A stretch of 5,076 bases of DNA from Lachnospiraceae bacterium. Its GTDB lineage: Bacteria > Bacillota > Clostridia > Lachnospirales > Lachnospiraceae. Position numbers and translations under genes: made by a program. Location: the NCBI GenBank assembly GCA_024691145.1, contig JAILNW010000049.1, forward strand, positions 1 through 5,076. The letters run 5' to 3'. Within the stretch, counting starts at the first letter, position 1, and each line of letters opens with the position of its first letter. Positions 1-5,076 of the stretch are shown here, piece by piece. The notes below the pieces were generated by a model. It searched no databases. It was not told the origin of the DNA and saw only the letters and a list, made by a program, of their open reading frames with translations.

Positions 1-109
1 TATATCATCTACATATATAAGAAATTCTATAAAAGAAGGCAAAGATATATCAGAATTTATGCCAGAAGAAGTGGAAGAGTATATAAAAAGCAATAAGTTA
101 TATGTTTAG
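1..109 (+). CDS. nadD: Nicotinate-nucleotide adenylyltransferase, C-terminal end (partial)
   Basis: Only the last 35 codons are present, read in the frame starting at base 2 and ending with TAG at 107-109; the start lies left of the window. The visible peptide begins with ISSTYIR, the ISSTxxR signature of the nucleotidylyltransferase fold, which contacts the ATP phosphates. It is followed by IKEGKDISEFMPEEVEEYI, the usual C-terminal helix of NadD proteins. NadD transfers AMP from ATP to nicotinate mononucleotide to make deamido-NAD in the cytoplasm. The identification is supported by the next genes, yqeK and rsfS, which follow nadD in many Firmicutes. The stop codon overlaps the ribosome binding site of the next gene, suggesting co-transcription and perhaps translational coupling. 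The fragment is too short to judge whether the enzyme is otherwise normal. Confidence 0.9.
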   Translation, partial: ISSTYIRNSIKEGKDISEFMPEEVEEYIKSNKLYV

Positions 110-113
110 GAAG
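108..113 (+). promoter_or_regulatory. Ribosome binding site of yqeK (decides the start)
   Basis: AGGAAG lies 8 bases before the ATG at 122, a normal spacing. It directly abuts and overlaps the in-frame GTG at 113, which therefore cannot use it. Its first two bases are the last two of the nadD stop codon, so ribosomes finishing nadD would be released on top of it. Confidence 0.7.
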
Positions 114-121
114 TGCATTTT

Positions 122-685
122 ATGAATATAGATTTATATGAATTAACTGAACAGTTAAGAAAAATACTGCCAGTAAAGCGTTTTAATCATACACTTGGAG
201 TCGGATATATGTGCAGCGCTCTTGCTATGCGATATAATTGTGATATTTACAGGGCACAGTTATCAGGTCTTTTACATGACTGTGCAAAGTATCTTTCTTC
301 AAAGGAAATTCTTGAGGAATGTTTAAAAAATGAAATTAAAGTATCAGAAGAGGAGAGTAATCATCCTCATCTTCTTCATGGAAGACTAGGTGCATATTAT
401 GCAAAGAATATATATGGTGTAGATGATGAAGAGGTATTAAATGCTATAGAGTATCATACAACCGGTCATCCTGATATGTCTCTGTTAGAGAAGATTTTAT
501 TTATATCAGATTATATTGAACCTTCAAGAAAAATGGTTAAGGGCCTTCAGGAAACAAGGGATATGGCTTTTATTGATATTGATAAAAGTCTTATATTAAA
601 AATTGAAAGTGTATTAAATTATTTAAATGAAAGAGAATGCTTTATAGATGAGCTTACTCTTAAAACTTATGATTTTTACAAGTAA
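122..685 (+). CDS. yqeK: HD-domain bis(5'-nucleosyl)-tetraphosphatase (symmetrical), YqeK family
   Basis: This 187-residue cytoplasmic protein matches the usual YqeK length of roughly 190. It carries the HD-superfamily metal-binding pattern: H23 in NHTLGV, the H52-D53 doublet in LLHDCAK, H81-H83 and H86 in NHPHLLHG, H112 and H116 in YHTTGH, and D130 in ISDYIEP. All expected ligands are present, so it should be active. Members of this family in Firmicutes cleave diadenosine tetraphosphate (Ap4A) symmetrically into two ADP, controlling a stress-linked dinucleotide. The longest reading frame opens with GTG at 113, but the AGGAAG at 108-113 is correctly spaced only for the ATG at 122, so I place the start there. 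It follows nadD by 12 bases and precedes rsfS by 15, the common nadD-yqeK-rsfS arrangement. The family call is firm; the start is likely. Confidence 0.94.
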   Translation: MNIDLYELTEQLRKILPVKRFNHTLGVGYMCSALAMRYNCDIYRAQLSGLLHDCAKYLSSKEILEECLKNEIKVSEEESNHPHLLHGRLGAYYAKNIYGVDDEEVLNAIEYHTTGHPDMSLLEKILFISDYIEPSRKMVKGLQETRDMAFIDIDKSLILKIESVLNYLNERECFIDELTLKTYDFYK

Positions 686-689
686 ACAC

Positions 690-695
690 GAGGTG
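690..695 (+). promoter_or_regulatory. Ribosome binding site of rsfS
   Basis: GAGGTG lies 5 bases before the ATG at 701, inside the 15-base gap after the yqeK stop. There is no room for a separate promoter or terminator, so rsfS is most likely read from the same transcript as yqeK. Confidence 0.65.
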
Positions 696-700
696 ATTAG

Positions 701-1042
701 ATGAATTTACAAGATTATTTAAAATGTGCATATGAGGCTTTAGATGATAAAAAGGGAGAGAATATTAAAATTCTTCAAATTTCAGAACTTACAACTATAG
801 CTGATTATATGATAATAACTAATGGTAATAGTCCTTCACAGGTAAAAGCTTTAGCAGATAATGTGGATGAAAAACTCCATCTTGCTGGAATTGATCCAAG
901 AAGCATTGAAGGCGCCAGATCTGACAGATGGGTGCTAATGGATTATGGCGATATTATTATCCATATATTCTCTAAAGACGACAGAGAGTTTTATAATATT
1001 GAAAGAATATGGTCTGATGCAAAAGAAATAGAGATTGATTAA
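701..1042 (+). CDS. rsfS: Ribosomal silencing factor RsfS
   Basis: The protein has 113 residues, the normal length for RsfS (also called RsfA, YbeB or the DUF143/Iojap family). It binds ribosomal protein uL14 on the 50S subunit and blocks joining with the 30S subunit, lowering translation during starvation or stationary phase. Family hallmarks are visible in order: ADYMIITNGNSPSQVKALAD (34-53), with the conserved serine and the Q-V-x-A-(L/I)-A helix; IEG (69-71); W77 followed by LMDYGDIIIHIF (79-90); and REFYNIERIW (95-104), which forms the C-terminal part of the binding surface. It is the last gene of the nadD-yqeK-rsfS group. I see no hairpin terminator after it, so some transcription may continue into the next gene. 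The call is firm; the start is fixed by the ribosome binding site at 690-695. Confidence 0.96.
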   Translation: MNLQDYLKCAYEALDDKKGENIKILQISELTTIADYMIITNGNSPSQVKALADNVDEKLHLAGIDPRSIEGARSDRWVLMDYGDIIIHIFSKDDREFYNIERIWSDAKEIEID

Positions 1043-1095
1043 AAACCAATATTTTACAAAACTTACAAATTTTAGTAGATTATTTATTGAATTCA

Positions 1096-1104
1096 TGGTA
1101 TAAT
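1096..1104 (+). promoter_or_regulatory. Possible extended -10 promoter for the EAL gene
   Basis: TGG followed by a perfect TATAAT (1099-1104) forms an extended -10 element of the vegetative sigma factor type. No good -35 hexamer lies 16-18 bases upstream (the sequence there is near TAGATT), which extended -10 promoters tolerate. The upstream 50 bases are very AT-rich and contain two TTACAAA copies 9 bases apart (1054-1060 and 1063-1069), which could help polymerase binding. Transcription would start near 1111, leaving about 40 bases of leader before the ATG at 1153. It would leave only about 9 bases before the alternative ATG at 1120. Confidence 0.5.
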
Positions 1105-1140
1105 TAAATTAGGCTTGTTATGATATTTGAGAATACGCGT

Positions 1141-1146
1141 AGGAGG
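1141..1146 (+). promoter_or_regulatory. Ribosome binding site that sets the EAL gene start
   Basis: A perfect AGGAGG sits 6 bases before the in-frame ATG at 1153. The upstream in-frame ATG at 1120 has no comparable site, so the longer reading frame from 1120 is probably 11 codons too long. Confidence 0.75.
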
Positions 1147-1152
1147 TATGCT

Positions 1153-3108
1153 ATGCTTTTAGTTATAAATAATTTATTAGTTTTTGCAGGTAGATTTGGT
1201 GTTAGTGGAAGTTTTATACCTAATATTGTATTTGATATATGTGCTTTAGTTTTTATGGTGACGATTTTTATTTTTTTCAGGCGAAAGAATGAACTAAAGA
1301 TTACAGCCAATAAGTGTTTTGGATACACAATGCTATGTCTCATAGTATCTGGTGTATTTAATCTCACATCTGTCATATTCAGACAGTATTTTAAAGATCA
1401 TTACAGAGTGAATTTTATGCTTTTAGTTTTTTCATATGTTTTCTTAATTACTGGATTGTTTTGCGTATTTGTATATGTTATGGCAGTAACTAGAAAACTT
1501 AAGAATTTTTCACTTATAAAATATGAATTATTAAGTATACCTGCAATTACATCAATAATATCTATATTATTAACACCAATAACAAAAGCAATTTTCTATT
1601 TTGATGATACAGGCAGTTATATTAAGATTGATGGAATGCTTATAATTCCTCTAACTATTTTTTTCTATTGTACATGTATTGTAATTGCCACATACATAGA
1701 AAAAGATCATTTAAAGCCAGCTACAAAGAGATGCTTATATTTATTTTCTTTGATTATGATAGCATCAGGAATATTCGAAGGCATTGTAGATAATTATAAT
1801 TTAATACTTCATTTTTCATTAAGTTTTATAATGTTGTTGATTTATCTTGAAGTTCAAAATCCGGATTTATATTTTAATTCAACCTATAAACTGATGAATA
1901 AAGAAGCCTTTATTTTACAGATTTCTGAGTCAATTGATGAAAATATTCCATTCAGCTGTATATCATTACAGATTGACGAGTTTAACAATCTTGCTGATAT
2001 ATATGGCTCAAGAAACTGTGATCAGATTGTTGTTGAGATAGGAAAGTTTTTAAGAAAGAGTTTTCCAAAGGCAAGTATATTTAGCATAAGCAGTTCACAG
2101 ATAATAATTGTTGATCATGATGATGTTGATTTTACATATTATGAAAGAGTAATTGATGAAAGATTTTCTAGTAAATGGTTATTCTTTGATACAGAATTAA
2201 AGATTAGTAAATCAATGTGCTGTTTATCTTATCCAGATTATTATGGTACAATTGATGAACTTTTAAGTATTATAAAATTTGCTTTAGAAGAGTCATTTAA
2301 GACAAATTCTATGGTTATTGTTGGTGATTATATTATTAACAAGATGAATCATAATATAGCTGTAGAAAAAGCTGTTGAGAAGGCAATTGAGGCTAATGCA
2401 ATACAGGTTTATTACCAGCCTATATATTCAGCAGCTGAGAAGAGAATTACATGTGCAGAGGCTCTTGCAAGATTATTTGATGATGAATTAGGATTTATAC
2501 CACCTGATGAATTCATAAGAGTAGCAGAAGAGAATGGTTCTATCTTAAGACTAGGACAGCAGATATTCGAAAAGGTTTGTGTATTCATTAAGAATAATGA
2601 CCTAAAGAAGCTTAATATACACTATATAGAAGTTAACCTTTCTCCTATACAGGCTATGCAGAAGGAACTTGCTACAGAATTAATTGCTATTGCTGATAGT
2701 TACGGGCTTCCAATGTCTAATTTTAACCTTGAGATTACAGAGTCTGCAACTACTGAATCAAAAGATCATGTTAAGATTAATATGGAAATGCTTTGTAACA
2801 GAAGCACTACATTCTCATTAGATGATTATGGTACAGGATTTTCTAATATAACAGCTATTATGGATCTTCCATTTAAGTATGTTAAGATTGATAAAAGTAT
2901 CGTATGGGCTTATTTTGATAATACTAATTGTATTCTTGAACATCTTGTAAGCATGTTTAAAAAAGAAAATTTATATATTATAACTGAAGGTGTTGAAACT
3001 GAGGAACAGGTAAATAAACTTCTTGAAATGGGCTGTGATTTCCTTCAAGGTTTTTACTTTTCAAAGGCAATACCTGGGGATGACTTTATAAGTTATGTTA
3101 GTGCATAA
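1153..3108 (+). CDS. Membrane-anchored EAL-domain cyclic-di-GMP phosphodiesterase with degenerate GGDEF domain
   Basis: The protein has 651 residues from the preferred start. Residues 1-235 are very hydrophobic, with about seven membrane segments (near 23-42, 55-76, 87-112, 123-142, 162-183, 195-213 and 218-233), probably a sensory region of unknown ligand. A GGDEF-like domain follows: N242-F253 aligns with the usual D-x-L-T-G-L-x-N-R-x-A-F entry motif but is eroded, and the GGDEF signature itself reads SSSQI (313-317). It should therefore not make cyclic-di-GMP. The EAL domain (about 405-650) is intact: Q422-P423 of YYQPIY, E436-A-L-A-R440, N495, E527 and E530 of LEITES, D557-D558 of DDYGTGFS, K578, E612 and E615 of TEGVET, and Q632 of LQGFYF. 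These cover the metal ligands and the catalytic lysine and glutamates, so hydrolysis of cyclic-di-GMP to pGpG at the inner membrane face is expected. The gene probably has its own promoter and ends at a strong hairpin. The signal it senses is unknown. Confidence 0.92.
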   Translation: MLLVINNLLVFAGRFGVSGSFIPNIVFDICALVFMVTIFIFFRRKNELKITANKCFGYTMLCLIVSGVFNLTSVIFRQYFKDHYRVNFMLLVFSYVFLITGLFCVFVYVMAVTRKLKNFSLIKYELLSIPAITSIISILLTPITKAIFYFDDTGSYIKIDGMLIIPLTIFFYCTCIVIATYIEKDHLKPATKRCLYLFSLIMIASGIFEGIVDNYNLILHFSLSFIMLLIYLEVQNPDLYFNSTYKLMNKEAFILQISESIDENIPFSCISLQIDEFNNLADIYGSRNCDQIVVEIGKFLRKSFPKASIFSISSSQIIIVDHDDVDFTYYERVIDERFSSKWLFFDTELKISKSMCCLSYPDYYGTIDELLSIIKFALEESFKTNSMVIVGDYIINKMNHNIAVEKAVEKAIEANAIQVYYQPIYSAAEKRITCAEALARLFDDELGFIPPDEFIRVAEENGSILRLGQQIFEKVCVFIKNNDLKKLNIHYIEVNLSPIQAMQKELATELIAIADSYGLPMSNFNLEITESATTESKDHVKINMEMLCNRSTTFSLDDYGTGFSNITAIMDLPFKYVKIDKSIVWAYFDNTNCILEHLVSMFKKENLYIITEGVETEEQVNKLLEMGCDFLQGFYFSKAIPGDDFISYVSA

Positions 3109-3124
3109 AAGTTAATTTAAATAT

Positions 3125-3159
3125 AAACAAAGCGTCTAAAGACAGAAGACGCTTTGTTT
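3125..3159 (+). terminator. Intrinsic terminator after the EAL gene
   Basis: A perfect 13-bp inverted repeat pairs AAACAAAGCGTCT (3125-3137) with AGACGCTTTGTTT (3147-3159) around a 9-base loop. A GC-containing core (GCGTC/GACGC) is followed by a T-rich 3' arm ending GTTTT. It begins 16 bases after the EAL stop codon. Because the 5' arm is A-rich, the hairpin could also work on the - strand, but no - strand gene is seen to its right before the recombinase. Confidence 0.87.
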
Positions 3160-3170
3160 TAAGGATATTT

Positions 3171-3206
3171 CAACTCTGCGACAAATACTTATTTTTCACA
3201 GAGTTG
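3171..3206. repeat. Imperfect inverted repeat upstream of the recombinase gene
   Basis: CAACTCTGCGA (3171-3181) and TCACAGAGTTG (3196-3206) are reverse complements at 10 of 11 positions (mismatch C3179/A3198), separated by a 14-base AT-rich centre. There is no T-run after the right arm (it continues GGGTGCAT), so it does not look like a terminator. It lies between the terminator of the previous gene and the recombinase start, with 42 bases from its right end to the ATG. It could be a recombinase binding site (dif-like), an autoregulatory operator, or a leader RNA hairpin. The repeat is directly visible; the function is inferred. Confidence 0.7.
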
Positions 3207-3225
3207 GGTGCATAAATCAAATAAT
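3195..3225 (+). promoter_or_regulatory. Weak candidate promoter for the recombinase gene
   Basis: TTCACA (3195-3200) matches five of six bases of the -35 consensus, and AATAAT (3220-3225) is a partial -10, but the 19-base spacing is long. A promoter is needed somewhere here because the upstream terminator isolates this gene. If this is the promoter, its -35 lies inside the right arm of the inverted repeat, so a protein bound there would block transcription. Confidence 0.25.
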
Positions 3226-3235
3226 ATACATATCT

Positions 3236-3240
3236 GGAGG
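3236..3240 (+). promoter_or_regulatory. Ribosome binding site of the recombinase gene
   Basis: GGAGG lies 8 bases before the ATG at 3249 and supports that start. No other in-frame start near it has such a site. Confidence 0.75.
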
Positions 3241-3248
3241 CTTTAATT

Positions 3249-4310
3249 ATGAATGATCATCCATATCATCAAAGAAAAATAATTGAATATACTAAAAATC
3301 TTAGAGAAATATTATTAACTTTACCATCATTTAGTAAAGATTATTTCAGGGCAATTGAACCTACCACATCACCTAAAACAAGAGTTTCTTATGCATATGA
3401 TATAAGGATATTTTTTAATTTTCTAAAAAACAATAATCCATTATACCAGAATAAAGACTTAACAAGCCTTACAATTGACGATTTAGAAAAGATTCAGGTA
3501 TTAGATATTGAGGAATATCAGGAATATCTCAAATTATATCTTAATAATAATAAAGAATTAACTAATACTGAGCGAGGCATTTCTAGAAAAATGTCTGCCC
3601 TTAGAAGTTTTTTTAACTATTATTATAAGCACCAGTTCATCTCAAGTAATCCTGCATTAATGGTTTCAATGCCTAAAATTCATGAAAAATCAATTATTAA
3701 ACTTGATACAGATGAAGTTGTTGCTTTACTTGATTATATTGAAAATTGTGGTGATTTATTAGATAATAAGCGAAAGGATTTTTACGAAAAAACAAAGTTT
3801 CGTGATCTTGCGTTAATTACATTACTTCTTGGCACAGGAATTCGTGTATCTGAATGTGTTGGACTTGATTTAAAAGATGTTGATTTTAAAAATAACGGCC
3901 TGACAATTGTACGAAAAGGTGGTAATGAAATGGTTGTTTATTTTGGAGATGAGGTTTATGATGCTTTATATGATTATATAAATCTTGAAAGAAACCTTAT
4001 TACACCTGTAGAAGGACATGAAGGTGCACTCTTCTACTCTATCCAGAAAAAACGCCTTAGTGTACGTGCTGTAGAGGATCTGGTAAAAAAATATGCATCT
4101 GTTATTACCAATAAGAAAATAACACCTCATAAACTAAGAAGTACCTATGGTACAACACTTTATAAAGAAACCAATGATATTTATCTTGTTGCAGATGTTC
4201 TTGGACATAAGGATGTTAATACAACAAGAAAACATTATGCCCAGATGAATGATGATAACAGGCGACGTGCTGCAAGGGCTGTTACATTACGTGAATCAGA
4301 GTCAAAATAA
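3249..4310 (+). CDS. Tyrosine recombinase, Xer family (XerS-like)
   Basis: This complete 353-residue recombinase should cut and rejoin DNA at a specific site through a covalent phosphotyrosine. The N-terminal SAM-like DNA-binding domain spans about 20-155, and the catalytic domain about 165-345. All catalytic residues are visible: R199 in GTGIRVSE, K223 in VRKGG, H294 and R297 in TPHKLRSTYG, H320 in LGH, and the nucleophile Y330 in RKHYAQ. At 353 residues it is longer than classical XerC/XerD (about 300). It also carries the extra stretch NKRKDFYEKTKFRD just before the catalytic core, recalling XerS of streptococci and lactococci (about 356 residues). It stands alone between a terminator and a convergent gene, with no excisionase, phage or transposon genes, so a chromosomal role such as dimer resolution is plausible. 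Automated annotation may call it XerC or simply integrase. The family is certain; the XerS subtype rests on recalled similarity. Confidence 0.93.
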   Translation: MNDHPYHQRKIIEYTKNLREILLTLPSFSKDYFRAIEPTTSPKTRVSYAYDIRIFFNFLKNNNPLYQNKDLTSLTIDDLEKIQVLDIEEYQEYLKLYLNNNKELTNTERGISRKMSALRSFFNYYYKHQFISSNPALMVSMPKIHEKSIIKLDTDEVVALLDYIENCGDLLDNKRKDFYEKTKFRDLALITLLLGTGIRVSECVGLDLKDVDFKNNGLTIVRKGGNEMVVYFGDEVYDALYDYINLERNLITPVEGHEGALFYSIQKKRLSVRAVEDLVKKYASVITNKKITPHKLRSTYGTTLYKETNDIYLVADVLGHKDVNTTRKHYAQMNDDNRRRAARAVTLRESESK

Positions 4311-4315
4311 GAAAA

Positions 4316-4340
4316 AGCAGGAGAATCATTATCTCCTGCT
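4316..4340 (-). terminator. Intrinsic terminator of the M14 peptidase gene (convergent junction)
   Basis: A perfect 9-bp stem pairs AGCAGGAGA (4316-4324) with TCTCCTGCT (4332-4340) around a 7-base loop. Read on the - strand, the stem is followed by TTTTTC (4315-4311), the expected T-run, and it begins 6 bases after the peptidase stop codon. On the + strand the stem also follows the recombinase stop (4308-4310), but the downstream bases GAATATTTAC make a poor T-run, so it is a weaker stop for the recombinase transcript. Confidence 0.85.
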
Positions 4341-4346
4341 GAATAT

Positions 4347-5076
4347 TTACTTATAATACAGATAACATACATTTGCAACAACCATCTTATTATCTTTCCA
4401 TATTGTATTAAATTCAGATAATGGCACAGGAGCTTTACCAGTTCCAACTTCACATGTAATTGCCGGAATACCATTATTTACAACACACCAGTCGCTATAT
4501 CCTGCTGGTGTCATCTCTCTGTCCTTTGCAAAATAAACCGTATAATTGTTTATTTCCTTAACTGCTTTTACAAAATCATAGCATTTTGTTCTTAAATCAC
4601 CAGTTTGTCCATAATCCCAGTAAATAATTGAACCAGTAGCATGATATGCAATACTGCCAACGATATTATAATGTTTTACTGTATTAACTAAAGCCCTCGT
4701 TTCCGGCTCAGATTCAGCCGCAGAGCCTTTATAATTTAATCTTGAAGGAACAACAGGTCCCTCATAAGAATCCCAGGCATGGTCAAAATTCTTGTTTATA
4801 TCAGTACCTATACTATTAGACTTCCATATAGAAAGATATTCCTTATAATCACATGCAACAAAACCTTTTTTTAGATCACGTTGATAATATTCATATAATT
4901 TGTCTTTTGTATCTTCATTATTAATCTTTTCAGTACCAAACTGACTTATAGTGACTCCATCAGGATTAACCATAGGTATAATATGTAAACACACTTTGTT
5001 AAACATATCTTTATAATTAACTCCCTTATAAGAGCCCTGTTCATAATTCTTAATATAAAATTCAGCCTGTTTCATA
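4347..5076 (-). CDS. M14 family zinc carboxypeptidase/endopeptidase, C-terminal part (partial)
   Basis: The last 242 codons are visible, ending with TAA at 4349-4347. The frame is open to the right edge, so the methionine codon at 5075-5073 is probably internal. M14 landmarks appear in order (visible-residue numbering): IPMVNPDGV (33-41), GTDINKNFDHAW (90-101), SEPETRAL (122-129), zinc-ligand H145 in AYHATGSIIYW, and catalytic E209 in ITCEVGTG. The first two zinc ligands (HxxE) should lie just upstream, outside the window. The overall pattern resembles bacterial gamma-D-glutamyl-diaminopimelate peptidases, which trim peptidoglycan peptides, usually outside the membrane; that substrate is inferred. 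One oddity is that the usual N-R-N-F substrate-carboxylate motif reads N94-K95-N-F. The protein ends about 33 residues after the catalytic glutamate, with no extra C-terminal domain. It is convergent with the recombinase gene, and its promoter is outside the window. Confidence 0.9.
   Translation of the reverse strand, partial: MKQAEFYIKNYEQGSYKGVNYKDMFNKVCLHIIPMVNPDGVTISQFGTEKINNEDTKDKLYEYYQRDLKKGFVACDYKEYLSIWKSNSIGTDINKNFDHAWDSYEGPVVPSRLNYKGSAAESEPETRALVNTVKHYNIVGSIAYHATGSIIYWDYGQTGDLRTKCYDFVKAVKEINNYTVYFAKDREMTPAGYSDWCVVNNGIPAITCEVGTGKAPVPLSEFNTIWKDNKMVVANVCYLYYK

Noticed and set aside
1088..1093. TTGAAT as a -35 element for the EAL promoter
   Set aside because: It is only 5 bases from the TATAAT at 1099, far too close to act as a -35.
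1043..1152. Possible cyclic-di-GMP riboswitch or terminator before the EAL gene
   Set aside because: The leader after the predicted promoter is only about 40 bases, and no conserved aptamer core or stable hairpin is visible; only a short TTACAAA direct repeat is present.
1104..1376. 90-codon open frame on the - strand
   Set aside because: It lies opposite the membrane region of the EAL protein, has no ribosome binding site or recognisable motif, and its composition is what a reversed hydrophobic coding region gives.
3171..3206. Inverted repeat as a second terminator
   Set aside because: The right arm is followed by GGGTGCAT rather than a T-run, and the loop would be 14-20 bases long; a strong terminator already lies just upstream.
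3249..4310. Recombinase as the integrase of a prophage or integrative element
   Set aside because: There are no excisionase, phage or conjugation genes, no adjacent tRNA and no direct repeats that would mark attachment sites within this window; flanking genes are ordinary. The window is short, so this cannot be excluded beyond its edges.
4235..4474. 79-codon open frame on the - strand
   Set aside because: It crosses the convergent junction and its terminator hairpin, overlaps the ends of two well-supported genes and has no family resemblance.
5073..5075. Methionine codon as the start of the M14 peptidase
   Set aside because: The frame remains open to the window edge, and a functional M14 domain needs the HxxE zinc-binding motif, which should lie further upstream.

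Overview
The window is AT-rich, with short intergenic gaps, strong GGAGG-type ribosome binding sites and codon use biased to A/T-ending codons. This, together with the gene families present, suggests a low-GC Firmicute of class Clostridia. A gut or rumen Lachnospiraceae relative is my best guess; it is inferred from general resemblance of the genes, not from a marker gene.

Layout. Positions 1-1042 are the end of a conserved housekeeping cluster on the + strand: the last 35 codons of nadD (NAD synthesis), yqeK (HD-domain diadenosine tetraphosphate hydrolase) and rsfS (ribosomal silencing factor). The genes are packed closely, and the yqeK ribosome binding site overlaps the nadD stop codon, so they look co-transcribed. 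A possible extended -10 promoter (1096-1104) then precedes a 651-residue membrane protein (1153-3108). This protein has about seven membrane segments, a GGDEF domain whose signature is lost, and an EAL domain with every catalytic motif intact, so it is probably a cyclic-di-GMP phosphodiesterase. A perfect 13-bp hairpin (3125-3159) closes this transcription unit.

Positions 3160-3248 hold a second, different inverted repeat (3171-3206, 11-bp arms with one mismatch, 14-bp centre) directly upstream of a complete tyrosine recombinase gene (3249-4310). The recombinase has all six catalytic residues and, by recall of the family, looks more like the single-recombinase XerS type than classical XerC/XerD. 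On the - strand, convergent with it, lies the C-terminal 242 residues of an M14 zinc carboxypeptidase family protein (4347-5076) that runs off the right edge. A hairpin at 4316-4340 with a T-run on the - strand ends that gene.

Working together: nadD, yqeK and rsfS fit a metabolism/stress/translation housekeeping unit. The EAL protein is a separate signalling gene. The recombinase and its upstream inverted repeat form the most interesting pair: possibly a linked Xer recombinase and target site, or an autoregulatory operator. No RNA genes, CRISPR arrays, insertion sequences or phage genes were seen. No gene-free stretch exceeds 140 bases.
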